Positions 32,930-41,873 of a stretch of 64,000 bases of DNA are shown here, one piece after another. The translations under genes and the position numbers were made by a program. The notes beneath the pieces were generated by a model that was not told where the DNA came from, ran no database searches, and saw only the letters and a list, made by a program, of their open reading frames with translations. Each line of letters begins with the position of its first letter. Positions within the stretch are counted from its first letter, which is position 1. The stretch comes from Hoeflea_A sp039025395 (GTDB lineage Bacteria; Pseudomonadota; Alphaproteobacteria; Rhizobiales; Rhizobiaceae): the NCBI GenBank assembly GCA_039025395.1, contig JBCCOK010000009.1, positions 1-64,000 on the forward strand. Reading direction: 5' to 3'.

Positions 32930-35521
32930 TCAGCGGTGCAGGTGTCCGTGCTGGTCGAGGTGCCGGCCGAAGAGTTCCAAAGCGCGGGCGCGGCGCGAAA
33001 GCCGATTGTCCATCAGCCTTTCCATAGCCACGCGCACCAGCCCCAGAATGCACAGCCAGACGAGCAGATAGGCCCAGACCCAGGCAATCGTCGTCCACGA
33101 AATGGCCGGTACGATCCAGCCGAAGCCGCACATCAAAACGGCAAAGGCCTGGGTCAGGACGATCGCCGTAAAGAGCGGCCGCGAGGGTAGCGGCGACTCG
33201 AAAAACCAGCGGTGGGTGCGGGTCACCAGCAGCATCAGATGGCCGCCGGCGACGAGTTGAAGGAACATGACCGTCTGCAGGTGCGACTGGTCGCCGAGCC
33301 CGAAATAGGCCTTCCACGCGGCATCGTCCATCACCGCGAAACCAATCAACAGCAGCCCGAAGGACTGCACGATGGAGGCAAAACCGAGCACCGCCGAGAC
33401 CGACAGGAGCCGCGGCATGCGCCATCGGATCGGGTCCTTGGTGACGGCCGTGTTGTCATAGGCAATCGTCATGATCGGCACGTCGTCGAGCAGAGACATG
33501 ATAACGATCATGATTGCCGTCAGCGGCTGGAAATTGAGGAAGATCGTCGACAGCACCACCAGGAACATGATGTCCATGGTTAGCGCCACGCGGTAGATGG
33601 TGTAGGAGGTGATGCGGCCGAAGATGCGACGCGCCTCGTCGATGGCATTGTCGATGACGGAGAGGCCCGGCGCCGTCAGGATAAGGGCGGCAGCGCCGCG
33701 CGCCGCGTCGGTGGCGCCGGAAACGGCGGTGCCGCAATCGGCCTGCTTGAGCGCCGGGGCATCATTGACGCCGTCGCCTGTCATCGCCACCAAGTGGCCG
33801 CGCTCCTGCAGCGCCTTGACGATGGCATATTTGTGCTCGGGGAACACGCGGGCAAAACCGTCGGCCTTTTCAATGGCATCGGCGATCTTTTCCGGCACAT
33901 TGTCCGGGTCCATGTCCTTGGGAAACGCATCGGCAGCGGCGATGATGTTGGTGCCGAGGCCGAGCTGGCGCGCCGTCTCGCGGGCAATCGCCGTGTCGTC
34001 TCCGGTCACCATCTTTACCGATACGCCCTTGGCGCGCACCTTGTTGATCGTGTCCTCGGAATCGTCGCGCGGCGGATCGAACATCGGCAGGATGCCGAGC
34101 AGGCTCCAGCTCTTGCCGTCGTCGGTCGAGCGGGCAACGCCGAGGGCGCGATAGCCGCGCTTGCCGAGATCGGCAACGCTGTCTTCGACTTTCTTGGCGA
34201 TGTCAGCCGCCGGTTTGGCCAGATCAACAATCGCCTGCGGCGCGCCCTTGGCGACGGTCAACGCCTTGCCCTGGCCGTCCTTGAGATTTGCCATGGTGCG
34301 CTTGGAGACGGGGTCGAAAGGGGTAAATTTGAGCGTCTGGTAGGCTTCACGGGAGGCCTTGTCTTTCAGCGCTTCCATCACGGCGGTATCGATGACATCG
34401 CTGTTTTCGCTTTCGGAAGCCAGAGCCGCCGCAAGCACAACATCCTGCGGATCCTTGGCCTCAAGCAGGATCGGATCGCCCAGGGTCAGGAGGTTCTTGG
34501 TCAGCGTGCCGGTCTTGTCGGAGCACAGAATGTCGACACCGGCCATCTCTTCGATGGAGGCGAGCCGCGAGACGATGGCCTTTTCCTTCGACAGCGCCAG
34601 CGCGCCGAGCGCCATGGTGATGGAAAAGACGGCAGGCATCGCCACCGGGATCGAGGCAACCAGCAGGATCAGCACGAATTGGAGGATATCGAGCGCATCG
34701 TCGAGACCCCAATTGTCGGCGACGACGATGTCGCGCCAGACCTGCACGGCAACCATGACCAGCGCCAGGACAACGGCCACGGCAATGAGAAAATTGCCGA
34801 TCTGGAACATTGCGCGCTGCGCATGGCTGACGGCGCCGGCGCCCGCGACGAGCTTAGCCGTGCGGCCGAAGAACGTATTGGCACCGGTGGCGATCACCAG
34901 CCCGTTCATCTGCCCCTGTTTGACGACCGATCCGGAATAGGCCTCGTCGCCCGGTTTCTTGTCGACCGGCAGGGATTCGCCGGTCAGCGCCGCCTGGTCG
35001 ATGGACGCATAGTCGCCCGATACCAGCCGCAGATCGGCGGGCACGATTTCTCCGAGACGAATACGGACGATGTCGCCCGGAACAAGCGTCGCCGCATCGA
35101 TCGTCGCAAACGCGCCGTCGCGTAGCGCCGTGGCCTGCGGTGCGAGGCTTTTCTTCAACGCAGCCAGCGCGTTGGAGGCCTTCATGTCCTGCCAGAGTTC
35201 AAGGCTGGCGTTGAAGATCAAAAGGCCGACGATAATGATGAAATCATCCCAGCGGCCGAGAAACGCCGAAACGATCGCTGCAGCCTCGATCATGAAGGCG
35301 ATCGGACCCATGAAATAGCCAAGGATCTTGGCGGCGAGAGAGGTCTCGCTTTCGGGCAGGGCGTTGGGGCCATATTGCGTCAGGCGTTTTTCGGCCTCGG
35401 CCGCCGACAGGCCCTTTTCTTCATCGGCACCGAGTTGCTTGATCGCTGCCTCGACGGGTATGGTTTCCAGATCGGTGTTTGCCGACGCGTTTTCAGCTGT
35501 CGTATTGACCGTGTCGTTCAT
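32930..35521 (-). CDS. P3A-type plasma-membrane proton-exporting ATPase
   Basis: An 863-residue P-type ATPase of the Pma1-like H+ pump group. Visible in order: the N-terminal cation-ATPase domain (GLSAAEAEKRLTQYGPN), the actuator TGES loop (ALTGESLPVDK), the phosphorylation site CSDKTGTLTKN near residue 330, the hinge MTGDGVNDAPALKQAD, and about ten membrane segments. The PGD-x-VRIRLGEIVPAD segment and its short C-terminus are typical of bacterial members. It should expel protons (or, less likely, another cation) using ATP. The start at 35521 has GAGG 10 bases upstream. The next gene in the operon is PPK2. Confidence 0.9.
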   Translation of the reverse strand: MNDTVNTTAENASANTDLETIPVEAAIKQLGADEEKGLSAAEAEKRLTQYGPNALPESETSLAAKILGYFMGPIAFMIEAAAIVSAFLGRWDDFIIIVGLLIFNASLELWQDMKASNALAALKKSLAPQATALRDGAFATIDAATLVPGDIVRIRLGEIVPADLRLVSGDYASIDQAALTGESLPVDKKPGDEAYSGSVVKQGQMNGLVIATGANTFFGRTAKLVAGAGAVSHAQRAMFQIGNFLIAVAVVLALVMVAVQVWRDIVVADNWGLDDALDILQFVLILLVASIPVAMPAVFSITMALGALALSKEKAIVSRLASIEEMAGVDILCSDKTGTLTKNLLTLGDPILLEAKDPQDVVLAAALASESENSDVIDTAVMEALKDKASREAYQTLKFTPFDPVSKRTMANLKDGQGKALTVAKGAPQAIVDLAKPAADIAKKVEDSVADLGKRGYRALGVARSTDDGKSWSLLGILPMFDPPRDDSEDTINKVRAKGVSVKMVTGDDTAIARETARQLGLGTNIIAAADAFPKDMDPDNVPEKIADAIEKADGFARVFPEHKYAIVKALQERGHLVAMTGDGVNDAPALKQADCGTAVSGATDAARGAAALILTAPGLSVIDNAIDEARRIFGRITSYTIYRVALTMDIMFLVVLSTIFLNFQPLTAIMIVIMSLLDDVPIMTIAYDNTAVTKDPIRWRMPRLLSVSAVLGFASIVQSFGLLLIGFAVMDDAAWKAYFGLGDQSHLQTVMFLQLVAGGHLMLLVTRTHRWFFESPLPSRPLFTAIVLTQAFAVLMCGFGWIVPAISWTTIAWVWAYLLVWLCILGLVRVAMERLMDNRLSRRARALELFGRHLDQHGHLHR

Positions 35522-35670
35522 GCACCCAACCTCGCGATCCTGACTGGATACGAGTATGGACAAACTGCGATGGAATTGAAGCATTTAATGCAAGGAATTG
35601 GTCGTTGCAGGACCCGCCGGACCCGAAGGCGACCTTCAAGAAGCGGCTGTAAACGCCCGGGGAGCCCGCA

Positions 35671-36867
35671 ATGACAGGTCCGCTAGACGGTTTCAAGGTG
35701 ATCGATCTGACCTCGATGATATCGGGTCCGCTTGCCACGCGGACGCTCGCCGACCAGGGCGCTGACGTTATCAAGGTGGAAGCGCCCGCGGGCGATCATG
35801 CACGGCATGTGGCAACACGGCGCGGCGGCTTTTCAGCCTCCTTCGTCAACAACAACCGCAACAAGCGTTCGATCGTTTTGAACCTGAAGCATGAAGAAGG
35901 TCTTGCGGCGCTCATGCGGCTGGCAGCGGATGCGGATGTGCTCGTACAGAATTTCCGACCGGGCGTAGCGGAGCGCATCGGCGTCGGCGAAGCCGCGATA
36001 CGCGCGGTCAATCCGGAAATCATCTATGTTTCGATCGCCGGGTTCGGCTTTGAAGGACCCTATGCGAACAAACCTGTTTTCGACCCGCTGATCCAGGCGG
36101 TTTCCGGGCTTACCACGGTGCAGGCGGGCTCGGACGAGGCGCGGCCGCGGCTTGTGCGCACCATACTGCCGGACAAGCTGACAGCCATCCAGGCGAGCCA
36201 GGCGATCACCGCGGCACTTCTGTCGCGCGAACGCAGCGGCAAGGGCCAGCATGTGCGCCTTTCGATGCTCGATACCGTGGTGTCGTTCCTGTGGAGTTCC
36301 GATATGGGCCGGCACACATTCGTCGGCGAAGAGAGCGGCGGCGAGACGGCGCAATCTTTCATCGATCTCATCTATGAGACCAGCGACGGCTATATCAGTG
36401 TCGCCGTGATGCAGGACAAGGAATGGCATGCATTTGCCCGTGCCTCCGAACGGCTGGACATTCTCGATGACGAGCGCTTTGAGACCGCGACCGGGCGGGA
36501 CCGGTACAAGAACGAGCGGCTTGAGCTGACGCAATCGATCCTGATCGGGCGCAGCACCGCCGAATGGCTTGAGCGGCTCGAGGCGCACGACGTACCCTGC
36601 GCGCCGGTGCTGACGCGGCGCGACGTCATCCGCCATCCGCAGATCGCGGCCAATGATTTGATTGTCGAGATCGACCACCCGCAGGCGGGCCGGCTTCGCC
36701 AGACACGCAATCCGGCGCGGTTTTCCCTGACGGAAGCCGAGAACCGCATGGGCGCGCCTTTACTCGGCGGGGAAACGCGAGCGATTCTGAGCGAAAACGG
36801 CTTCAGCGACGATGAGATCGCGGCACTTGAAGCCAGCGGGACGGCGGTTCAGGCGAAAAGCGGCTGA
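35671..36867 (+). CDS. Family III CoA-transferase (CaiB/BaiF type)
   Basis: A 398-residue enzyme that moves CoA between carboxylic acids. It opens with LDGFKVIDLTSMISGPLATRTLADQGADVIKVE, shown by its parts LDGFKVIDLTSM and LADQGADVIKVE, followed by NNRNKRSIVLNLK. The Asp in ILPDKLTA (about residue 168) is at the position of the catalytic aspartate of formyl-CoA transferase. The C-terminal part has LGGETRAILSENGFSDDEIA. Substrate unknown. It lies 16 bases upstream of an alpha/beta-hydrolase-fold gene and probably forms an operon with it. Confidence 0.9.
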   Translation: MTGPLDGFKVIDLTSMISGPLATRTLADQGADVIKVEAPAGDHARHVATRRGGFSASFVNNNRNKRSIVLNLKHEEGLAALMRLAADADVLVQNFRPGVAERIGVGEAAIRAVNPEIIYVSIAGFGFEGPYANKPVFDPLIQAVSGLTTVQAGSDEARPRLVRTILPDKLTAIQASQAITAALLSRERSGKGQHVRLSMLDTVVSFLWSSDMGRHTFVGEESGGETAQSFIDLIYETSDGYISVAVMQDKEWHAFARASERLDILDDERFETATGRDRYKNERLELTQSILIGRSTAEWLERLEAHDVPCAPVLTRRDVIRHPQIAANDLIVEIDHPQAGRLRQTRNPARFSLTEAENRMGAPLLGGETRAILSENGFSDDEIAALEASGTAVQAKSG

Positions 36868-36883
36868 TACGAAGGAACAGGAT

Positions 36884-37651
36884 ATGGCAAGGAACCTCGT
36901 TTTGCTGCATGGGGCATTTGCCGGACCCTGGTGCATGGAAACATACCGTGGGTTCTTCGAGGCGCGCGGCTGGACCTGCCATGTCCCGGCCTTGCGCCAT
37001 CACGGCGATGATCCGAAGGCAGAACCTGATCCGGATTTCGCCAATACCAGCATTATGGATTACACCGCGGATATCGCCGCCTTTGTCGAGACGCTGGACG
37101 AGCCGCCGATCATCATTGGTCATGCCGTCGCAGCACTCGTCGCACAGCAGGTGGCGGCCAAGGGCCTGGCGCGCGGGCTGGTTCTGATCAATCCGAATGC
37201 GGCCTGGGGCATGCTTCCCGAAACCGACGACGAACGGGCCGTGGCGCGCTCCTTCATGGAACAGGGACCGTTCTGGAAGGCGCCGCTGCGGATCGAATTC
37301 GATCTTATTGCCCCATTTGCCTGGAACAGGCTGGATGAGAAGACGCAAGCCGAGATCTTCGAGAAGCTCGGACCGGAATCCGGACGTGTCATGTTCGAGA
37401 TGTTCTTCTGGATGTTCGATGACCACCGCGCCGTGGCAGTCGATTTCGATCAGGTCACCTGCCCTGTGCTGGTGGTTTCCGGTGCGGAAGACCGCGCTGT
37501 GCGTCCCGCCATCGGCAAGCAAATCGCCGACAAATACGGCGCCAACGGCACCTACCACCTTGCGCCCAACCATGCGCACTTCCTTTTCATGGAACCGGGC
37601 TGGGAGGATGTTGCGGGCTTGGCGGCGGACTGGATGGAGAAGATCTCTTAG
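36884..37651 (+). CDS. Alpha/beta-hydrolase-fold protein lacking the nucleophile Ser
   Basis: A 255-residue alpha/beta-hydrolase-fold protein: LVLLHGAFAGPWCME (oxyanion-hole loop), a late Asp in VSGAEDRAVRP, and His in NHAHFLF. The nucleophile elbow, normally G-x-S-x-G, reads GHAVA with Ala at residue 81, so a normal esterase mechanism is not possible. It may be a catalytically dead or unusual member, for instance a cofactor-free lyase or dioxygenase. The start at 36884 follows GAAGGAACAGGAT. It follows the CoA-transferase gene and is probably in the same operon. Confidence 0.8.
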   Translation: MARNLVLLHGAFAGPWCMETYRGFFEARGWTCHVPALRHHGDDPKAEPDPDFANTSIMDYTADIAAFVETLDEPPIIIGHAVAALVAQQVAAKGLARGLVLINPNAAWGMLPETDDERAVARSFMEQGPFWKAPLRIEFDLIAPFAWNRLDEKTQAEIFEKLGPESGRVMFEMFFWMFDDHRAVAVDFDQVTCPVLVVSGAEDRAVRPAIGKQIADKYGANGTYHLAPNHAHFLFMEPGWEDVAGLAADWMEKIS

Positions 37652-37759
37652 AATTTCCATCGCCAAAGATCTCTCTGAGGCGCGATTGAGCAAACCGGAT
37701 CAAGCGACCATTCGCGAAGCCGGTCATGCTCCGGTTGTGAACCTTTGAGGGAGTGAAAC

Positions 37760-38590
37760 GTGAGTCTTTCCGAAAGAGTGGCGTGGCAAGTCGAACGACG
37801 GCTTTACCATCCCTTGTCGATCCGGCTGCTGGCCAAACGCTGCGCCACAAGCCCTTACCATATGACCCGCGTTTTCCGTTTGGCGACCGGACTTACGCCC
37901 ATGACCTATGTGCGGGCGCGACGCCTGAGCGAGGCGGCAAAAAGGCTGGCAAGCGGAACGGATGATATCCTGAACGTGGCGCTTGATGCGCAGTTCGGCT
38001 CCCACGAAGCGTTCACCCGGGCTTTCGCCGGCTATTTCGGCGTTCTGCCGCGCAAGGTTCGCGAAGCCCGGTCCACCGACAATCTGGACCTTATGGAGCC
38101 TTTGAAAATGAAAAAAGACCTTATCGTGGATGTCAAAAGCCCCGAAATCCGTACACGTCACGGGTTCCGCGTGATCGGCATGAGTATCAATTGCAGCTAC
38201 GATCAAATCAGCGCCATTCCGCCGCTTTGGCAGACCTTTGCTGCGCGTTACGCCGAGTTGGACGGGATCGTTGACGGTACCACCTACGGTGTCAGCTGCG
38301 ATGCCGATGACAAGGGCAATTTCCGCTATGTTGCGGGTGTCGAAGCAGGACCGAACATGGCGGTGCCCAAATCCATGGACAGCGTCGACATACCGGATAG
38401 CCGGTATGCGGTCTTCACCCATAAAGGACATGTTTCGGATCTGCCGAAGACGATCTACACGATCTGGAACAAGGCCCTTTCGGATGAAGCGCTGGAGCCG
38501 AAAATGACCGCTGATTTCGAACTCTATGACCAACGGTTTGACGCGGCGACGGGTCAGGGCGTAATCGAAATCTGGGTGCCGGTTGCATAA
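37760..38590 (+). CDS. AraC-family regulator with GyrI-like effector domain
   Basis: A 276-residue transcription factor built like Rob: an N-terminal pair of helix-turn-helix motifs (about residues 10-105: SIRLLAKRCATSPYHMTRVF and LNVALDAQFGSHEAFTRAF) and a C-terminal GyrI/SOUL-like ligand-binding domain (about 120-275, ending VIEIWVPVA). It should bind DNA and a small molecule. The start is GTG at 37760 with GAGGGAG at 5 bases. It follows the CoA-transferase/hydrolase genes by about 110 bases and may regulate them or itself. Confidence 0.87.
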   Translation: MSLSERVAWQVERRLYHPLSIRLLAKRCATSPYHMTRVFRLATGLTPMTYVRARRLSEAAKRLASGTDDILNVALDAQFGSHEAFTRAFAGYFGVLPRKVREARSTDNLDLMEPLKMKKDLIVDVKSPEIRTRHGFRVIGMSINCSYDQISAIPPLWQTFAARYAELDGIVDGTTYGVSCDADDKGNFRYVAGVEAGPNMAVPKSMDSVDIPDSRYAVFTHKGHVSDLPKTIYTIWNKALSDEALEPKMTADFELYDQRFDAATGQGVIEIWVPVA

Positions 38591-38686
38591 CCGCCACTTT
38601 TTTGTAGATCATGGCGCCGCGGGCTTTCTATCCGCGGCCGGCTACCCATCAATTGCCGATTTCTGACCTGGTTTGCGGAGTCTCAC

Positions 38687-39154
38687 ATGCGACTGATCCT
38701 GCTTCTTATCTCGCACGGGGCAATGCTGGCCATTGGCGTTGCGTTGGGGATCTACCTGCTGCCCATTTTGACAGCACCGCCTGCACCCGACGCGGCGATG
38801 CTCGAGCAAAGTGCACAGAGCGCGCAGTTTTCAGCTGACCTTAAGCGTGACCTGCGCGGCAGCGACTTTCTGCACTGGGGCGAAGGCAAGATCAGCCTGA
38901 CACCCAGTCAAATCGTCCACGAAGGCAAACTGTCACCCGGACCCGACTACAAGCTTTATCTGGTCAAGCAGTTCGTCGAGCACGAAGATGATTTCCTACC
39001 GCTTAAGGAGACGTCGCTGCAGGTCGGCGACATCAAAACATTTGAGGGATTCATCGTCGATGTGCCCGAGGGCGTTGATATCGCGCAATACAATACGGTG
39101 CTGGTGTGGTGCGAGGCTTTCGGTGAGTTTATCTCCGCCGGGCAGTACCAATGA
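38687..39154 (+). CDS. DM13-domain exported protein
   Basis: A 155-residue protein with one N-terminal hydrophobic segment (residues 3-28), probably a membrane anchor or uncleaved signal. A DM13 domain follows (GKISLTPSQIVHEGKLSPGPDYKLYLV, given here by its ends GKISL and DYKLYLV, then YNTVLVWCEAFGEFISAGQY). DM13 domains are thought to act in electron transfer or redox chemistry with a conserved Cys, here the one in VWCEAF. The partner and exact role are unknown. Confidence 0.85.
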   Translation: MRLILLLISHGAMLAIGVALGIYLLPILTAPPAPDAAMLEQSAQSAQFSADLKRDLRGSDFLHWGEGKISLTPSQIVHEGKLSPGPDYKLYLVKQFVEHEDDFLPLKETSLQVGDIKTFEGFIVDVPEGVDIAQYNTVLVWCEAFGEFISAGQYQ

Positions 39155-39170
39155 GCTGTGAAACCCGCAT

Positions 39171-39380
39171 TTGAATGTAGTCCGGAAGGGCCAGGATTTG
39201 GACGACGACCCCAACAATAGGTACCCCGGCTATCATCATTTCAGGAAGCTGCCGACTTTGCGGCAGGCATTTGTGGTGCTGGTCATTTTTCTGGTGATTT
39301 TGCTGGCAGCCTGGTTCGCACAGCAGCTCGGGTTTTGGCCGCAACGCTGGAATGCCAATTTTGACGGAATCGGCGAATAG
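39171..39380 (+). CDS. Small single-pass membrane protein
   Basis: About 69 residues with a charged N-terminus and one strong membrane segment (ROughly residues 32-52, AFVVLVIFLVILLAAWFAQQ). No ATG is available; the start would be TTG at 39171 or at 39198. The clean membrane helix and position 16 bases after the DM13 gene support a real gene, but the weak start lowers my confidence. Function unknown. Confidence 0.45.
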   Translation: MNVVRKGQDLDDDPNNRYPGYHHFRKLPTLRQAFVVLVIFLVILLAAWFAQQLGFWPQRWNANFDGIGE

Positions 39381-39569
39381 CTGCCATGTTTGCGGGGTAT
39401 TTCGCCGGCACATCCGGGCGCACAGTTCACGCACATATAGGCATTAACCAAGGCATTTGCATGCTTTGAGCGTTGCTTTTTCCGCATGTCTGCCAAGGCG
39501 AATGAGCGCTAATCCGGCACCGGATCGTTACTACATGTAAAGGGAACAAAACGAGAAAGGAGTACGACA

Positions 39570-39713
39570 ATGTCTGTCCTGGAAAAATATCAAACATGGC
39601 GTCGACAACAGCGTTCAGCCAATCAACTACGCACTTTGTCCGACCGCTCATTGGCCGATATCGGCCTTAGCCGAAACCTTATCGACGAACATGTCCGTAA
39701 GACGGTTAAATAA
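39570..39713 (+). CDS. DUF1127 mini-protein
   Basis: 47 residues. It has the DUF1127 pattern: basic N-terminal helix (YQTWRRQQRSANQL), then LRTLSDRSLADIGLSRNLI. An AAAGGAG site precedes the ATG by 7 bases and a terminator follows. Such Arg-rich proteins are widespread in Rhizobiales; some members act in phosphate or carbon metabolism or RNA turnover. Confidence 0.85.
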   Translation: MSVLEKYQTWRRQQRSANQLRTLSDRSLADIGLSRNLIDEHVRKTVK

Positions 39714-39728
39714 ACAAAACGGGAAATG

Positions 39729-39758
39729 GCGCTCCGATCCGGGGCGCTTTATCTTTTT
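39729..39758 (+). terminator. Rho-independent terminator after the DUF1127 gene
   Basis: A 7-bp stem (GCGCTCC / GGGGCGC, one G-T pair) with a 5-base loop is followed by TTTATCTTTTT. It begins 16 bases after the stop codon. Confidence 0.8.
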
Positions 39759-39949
39759 GAGGTGAACTAGGCGCAGAACAGTCCCATTGAGCAGGGCACC
39801 TCGTAAAACCGGCCAAGCCATCGCCTAGAAGCTGCAAAGCCCCTACCCGAAAATCCAACTCAATTCCGTGGCTTCCGTTTGTGGCGTTGTTGCCCGCTGC
39901 AAGTGCGGAAGGCATACTCGCCGCTGCACGGCGACAGGGACAACAATCC

Positions 39950-40975
39950 ATGACAAGCGCTTTTCGCGATCATCGCCTCGCCCCGGCTGGCAAACGTGTG
40001 TTTCTGCTTGGGGCTACCGGCACGATCGGTCGCGCCACGGCAGGCGCCCTTGTGCAAGACGGACACGAGGTCGTGTGTTTCGTGCGGCCGCGCGCCGGCG
40101 TTGGCGGCGGGCTCAACGCGGGCGACACCAAAGCACTTCTCGAAGGCGCGGAGGTTCGCTTCGGGGCGGTGACCGATCCTCAGTCGCTGGCACGGGACGG
40201 TTTTCGCGACGAGCCATTCGATGTTCTTGTTTCCTGTCTCGCCTCGCGCACCGGCGCGCCTCAGGATGCGTGGCAGATTGACTATCAGGCCCAAAGGGAC
40301 GCGCTTATAGCGGCAAGGAAAGTTGGTGTGGGGCAAATGGTCTTGTTGTCCGCCATCTGCGTTCAGAAACCGCGTCTTGCCTTCCAGCATGCCAAGCTTG
40401 CCTTCGAAGAGACGCTGATCGAATCCGGGCTCACCTACTCCATTGTCAGACCGACGGCGTTCTTCAAATCCCTTTCAGGACAAATCGACCGGCTGGCCAA
40501 GGGCAAGCCATTCCTGCTTTTCGGCGACGGCACCCTGACGGCCTGCAAGCCGATCAGCGACGGTGACGTGGCTCGTTTCATTGCCGAATGTATCGATGAT
40601 CCGAGCCGCCACAATCGGGTTCTGCCCGTTGGCGGGCCCGGCGAAGCGGTGACGCCGAGACAGCTGGGCGAACATCTGTTTTCGCTGATGCAGCGTCCAG
40701 CAAGGTTCCGGCAGGTGCCGGTGGCGCTGATCGATATCATTGCTTCTGCACTTGGCATGACCGGGCGGGTCGTGCCGTCCCTCGCCGAAAAAGCAGAGTT
40801 CGCCCGTATCGCCCGCTATTATGCGACCGAGTCGATGCTGGTTCTTGATCCTGTCTCCGGCCGCTACGACGCAAATGCGACGCCGTCTTACGGATCTGAA
40901 ACCCTGTTCGACCATTACGCGCGCGTGATCAGCGGCGAGACAGCAAGCGAACGCGGCGACCACGCTGTTTTTTGA
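39950..40975 (+). CDS. bciA: Divinyl (proto)chlorophyllide a 8-vinyl reductase (BciA)
   Basis: An atypical short-chain dehydrogenase of 341 residues that reduces the 8-vinyl group of divinyl chlorophyllide with NADPH in bacteriochlorophyll synthesis. The NADPH site is FLLGATGTIGRAT. The following blocks match plant DVR and bacterial BciA almost word for word: VLVSCLASRTGAPQDAW, VLLSAICVQKP, YSIVRPTAFFKSL, FGDGTLTACKPIS, RYYATESMLVLDP and TPSYGSETL. The start at 39950 gives the family length; AGGGA lies about 9 bases upstream. No other photosynthesis gene is in the window, so it lies outside a photosynthesis gene cluster here. Confidence 0.88.
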   Translation: MTSAFRDHRLAPAGKRVFLLGATGTIGRATAGALVQDGHEVVCFVRPRAGVGGGLNAGDTKALLEGAEVRFGAVTDPQSLARDGFRDEPFDVLVSCLASRTGAPQDAWQIDYQAQRDALIAARKVGVGQMVLLSAICVQKPRLAFQHAKLAFEETLIESGLTYSIVRPTAFFKSLSGQIDRLAKGKPFLLFGDGTLTACKPISDGDVARFIAECIDDPSRHNRVLPVGGPGEAVTPRQLGEHLFSLMQRPARFRQVPVALIDIIASALGMTGRVVPSLAEKAEFARIARYYATESMLVLDPVSGRYDANATPSYGSETLFDHYARVISGETASERGDHAVF

Positions 40976-40993
40976 GCTCATGCATTTTGAGGA

Positions 40994-41644
40994 TCAGGCA
41001 TCATTGTCACCAAGATAGGTGACCAATTCCGTCGGGCGGTTCTTCATCGCAAGCATCGTCCTTGCGAAAAGTTCAGGCCGCTTCTTGATGTAGTTGACAT
41101 AGCCATGGGCGCCGCCGCGGCCGGCATTGTCCCTGACGATAGGCGTGCCGGTAACGAAACGCGGCTCGAGCAGTTTCATTATGCTCACATAGTGCTGTGA
41201 CCAGGCGTCGAGAAAGAGGAAATCCACGGAACCTTCCGTGTTCGCCAGTGTCTGTGTCGCGTCTCCTTCCAGAAGCGTGACGGTGTCCTGCAGCCCGGTT
41301 TCCTCGATAAGGCTGCGGACAGCAGCGCATTTGTTGGGTTCGATTTCCGTCGTTGTAATGTGGCCGCCATTATCGCGGGCTGCCGACGCGAGATACAGCG
41401 TCGAAATGCCGAAAGACGCGCCGAATTCGACCAGGTGTCTGGCCTTTGCCATGCGTGCAAGGCTGTAGAGAAGACGGCCCTGTCTGGCCGTTATCGCGAT
41501 ATAGGCCTGTGCCAGGTCAGACGGCTCTATCTTGCGTCCGAGGGCACGCAGAAAGCCCTTTGCGATGTTTGGAAGATCGCGGCTCGCGGCCTCGTGAAGG
41601 CGGTCAAGTGCGGTGCTTATATTCGGATCGTGAAGGCTGTTCAT
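40994..41644 (-). CDS. Class I SAM-dependent O-methyltransferase
   Basis: A 216-residue methyltransferase of the caffeoyl-CoA/catechol O-methyltransferase group. HLVEFGASFGISTLYLA is the SAM-binding motif I, TTTEIEPNKCAAVRS follows, FLFLDAWSQHY is post-I with the metal-site Asp, and IVRDNAGRGGAHGY is the usual NxGRGG-type segment. Substrate unknown. ATG at 41644 preferred over a TTG 6 bases earlier. It converges with bciA. Confidence 0.85.
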   Translation of the reverse strand: MNSLHDPNISTALDRLHEAASRDLPNIAKGFLRALGRKIEPSDLAQAYIAITARQGRLLYSLARMAKARHLVEFGASFGISTLYLASAARDNGGHITTTEIEPNKCAAVRSLIEETGLQDTVTLLEGDATQTLANTEGSVDFLFLDAWSQHYVSIMKLLEPRFVTGTPIVRDNAGRGGAHGYVNYIKKRPELFARTMLAMKNRPTELVTYLGDNDA

Positions 41645-41650
41645 GGACAA

Positions 41651-41873
41651 AATCTCAGCACTGCCTGCTTAAGGATGTATATGCACGTGATCAATTATGC
41701 CGAAACTCTCTGCCAGGCGGACACATGTCTGGTGCTGGCAGCGGCAAAGCGTTGTCTGTCCCAGCCGCCCTACCGTGATTTCAATTTCAGTCGGCAATCT
41801 CGGAATGCGGTTTTGTATACACAGAGCGGCAAAACACCTAGGGTGAATACCGTTTACTTTCGGGAGGAAGACA
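41651..41873. promoter_or_regulatory. Divergent promoter region
   Basis: About 220 bases between the methyltransferase and the Tat-exported hydrolase, which are transcribed apart. No recognised operator was found. Confidence 0.35.

Noticed and set aside
33794..35125. A 443-codon open frame antisense to the proton ATPase
   Set aside because: It lies fully inside a well-conserved P-type ATPase gene, is rich in Arg, His and Gly as antisense frames of GC-rich genes are, and has no ribosome site.
38616..38638. Hairpin GCCGCGG-N9-CCGCGGC between the AraC regulator and the DM13 gene
   Set aside because: No T-run on either side, so it does not qualify as an intrinsic terminator.
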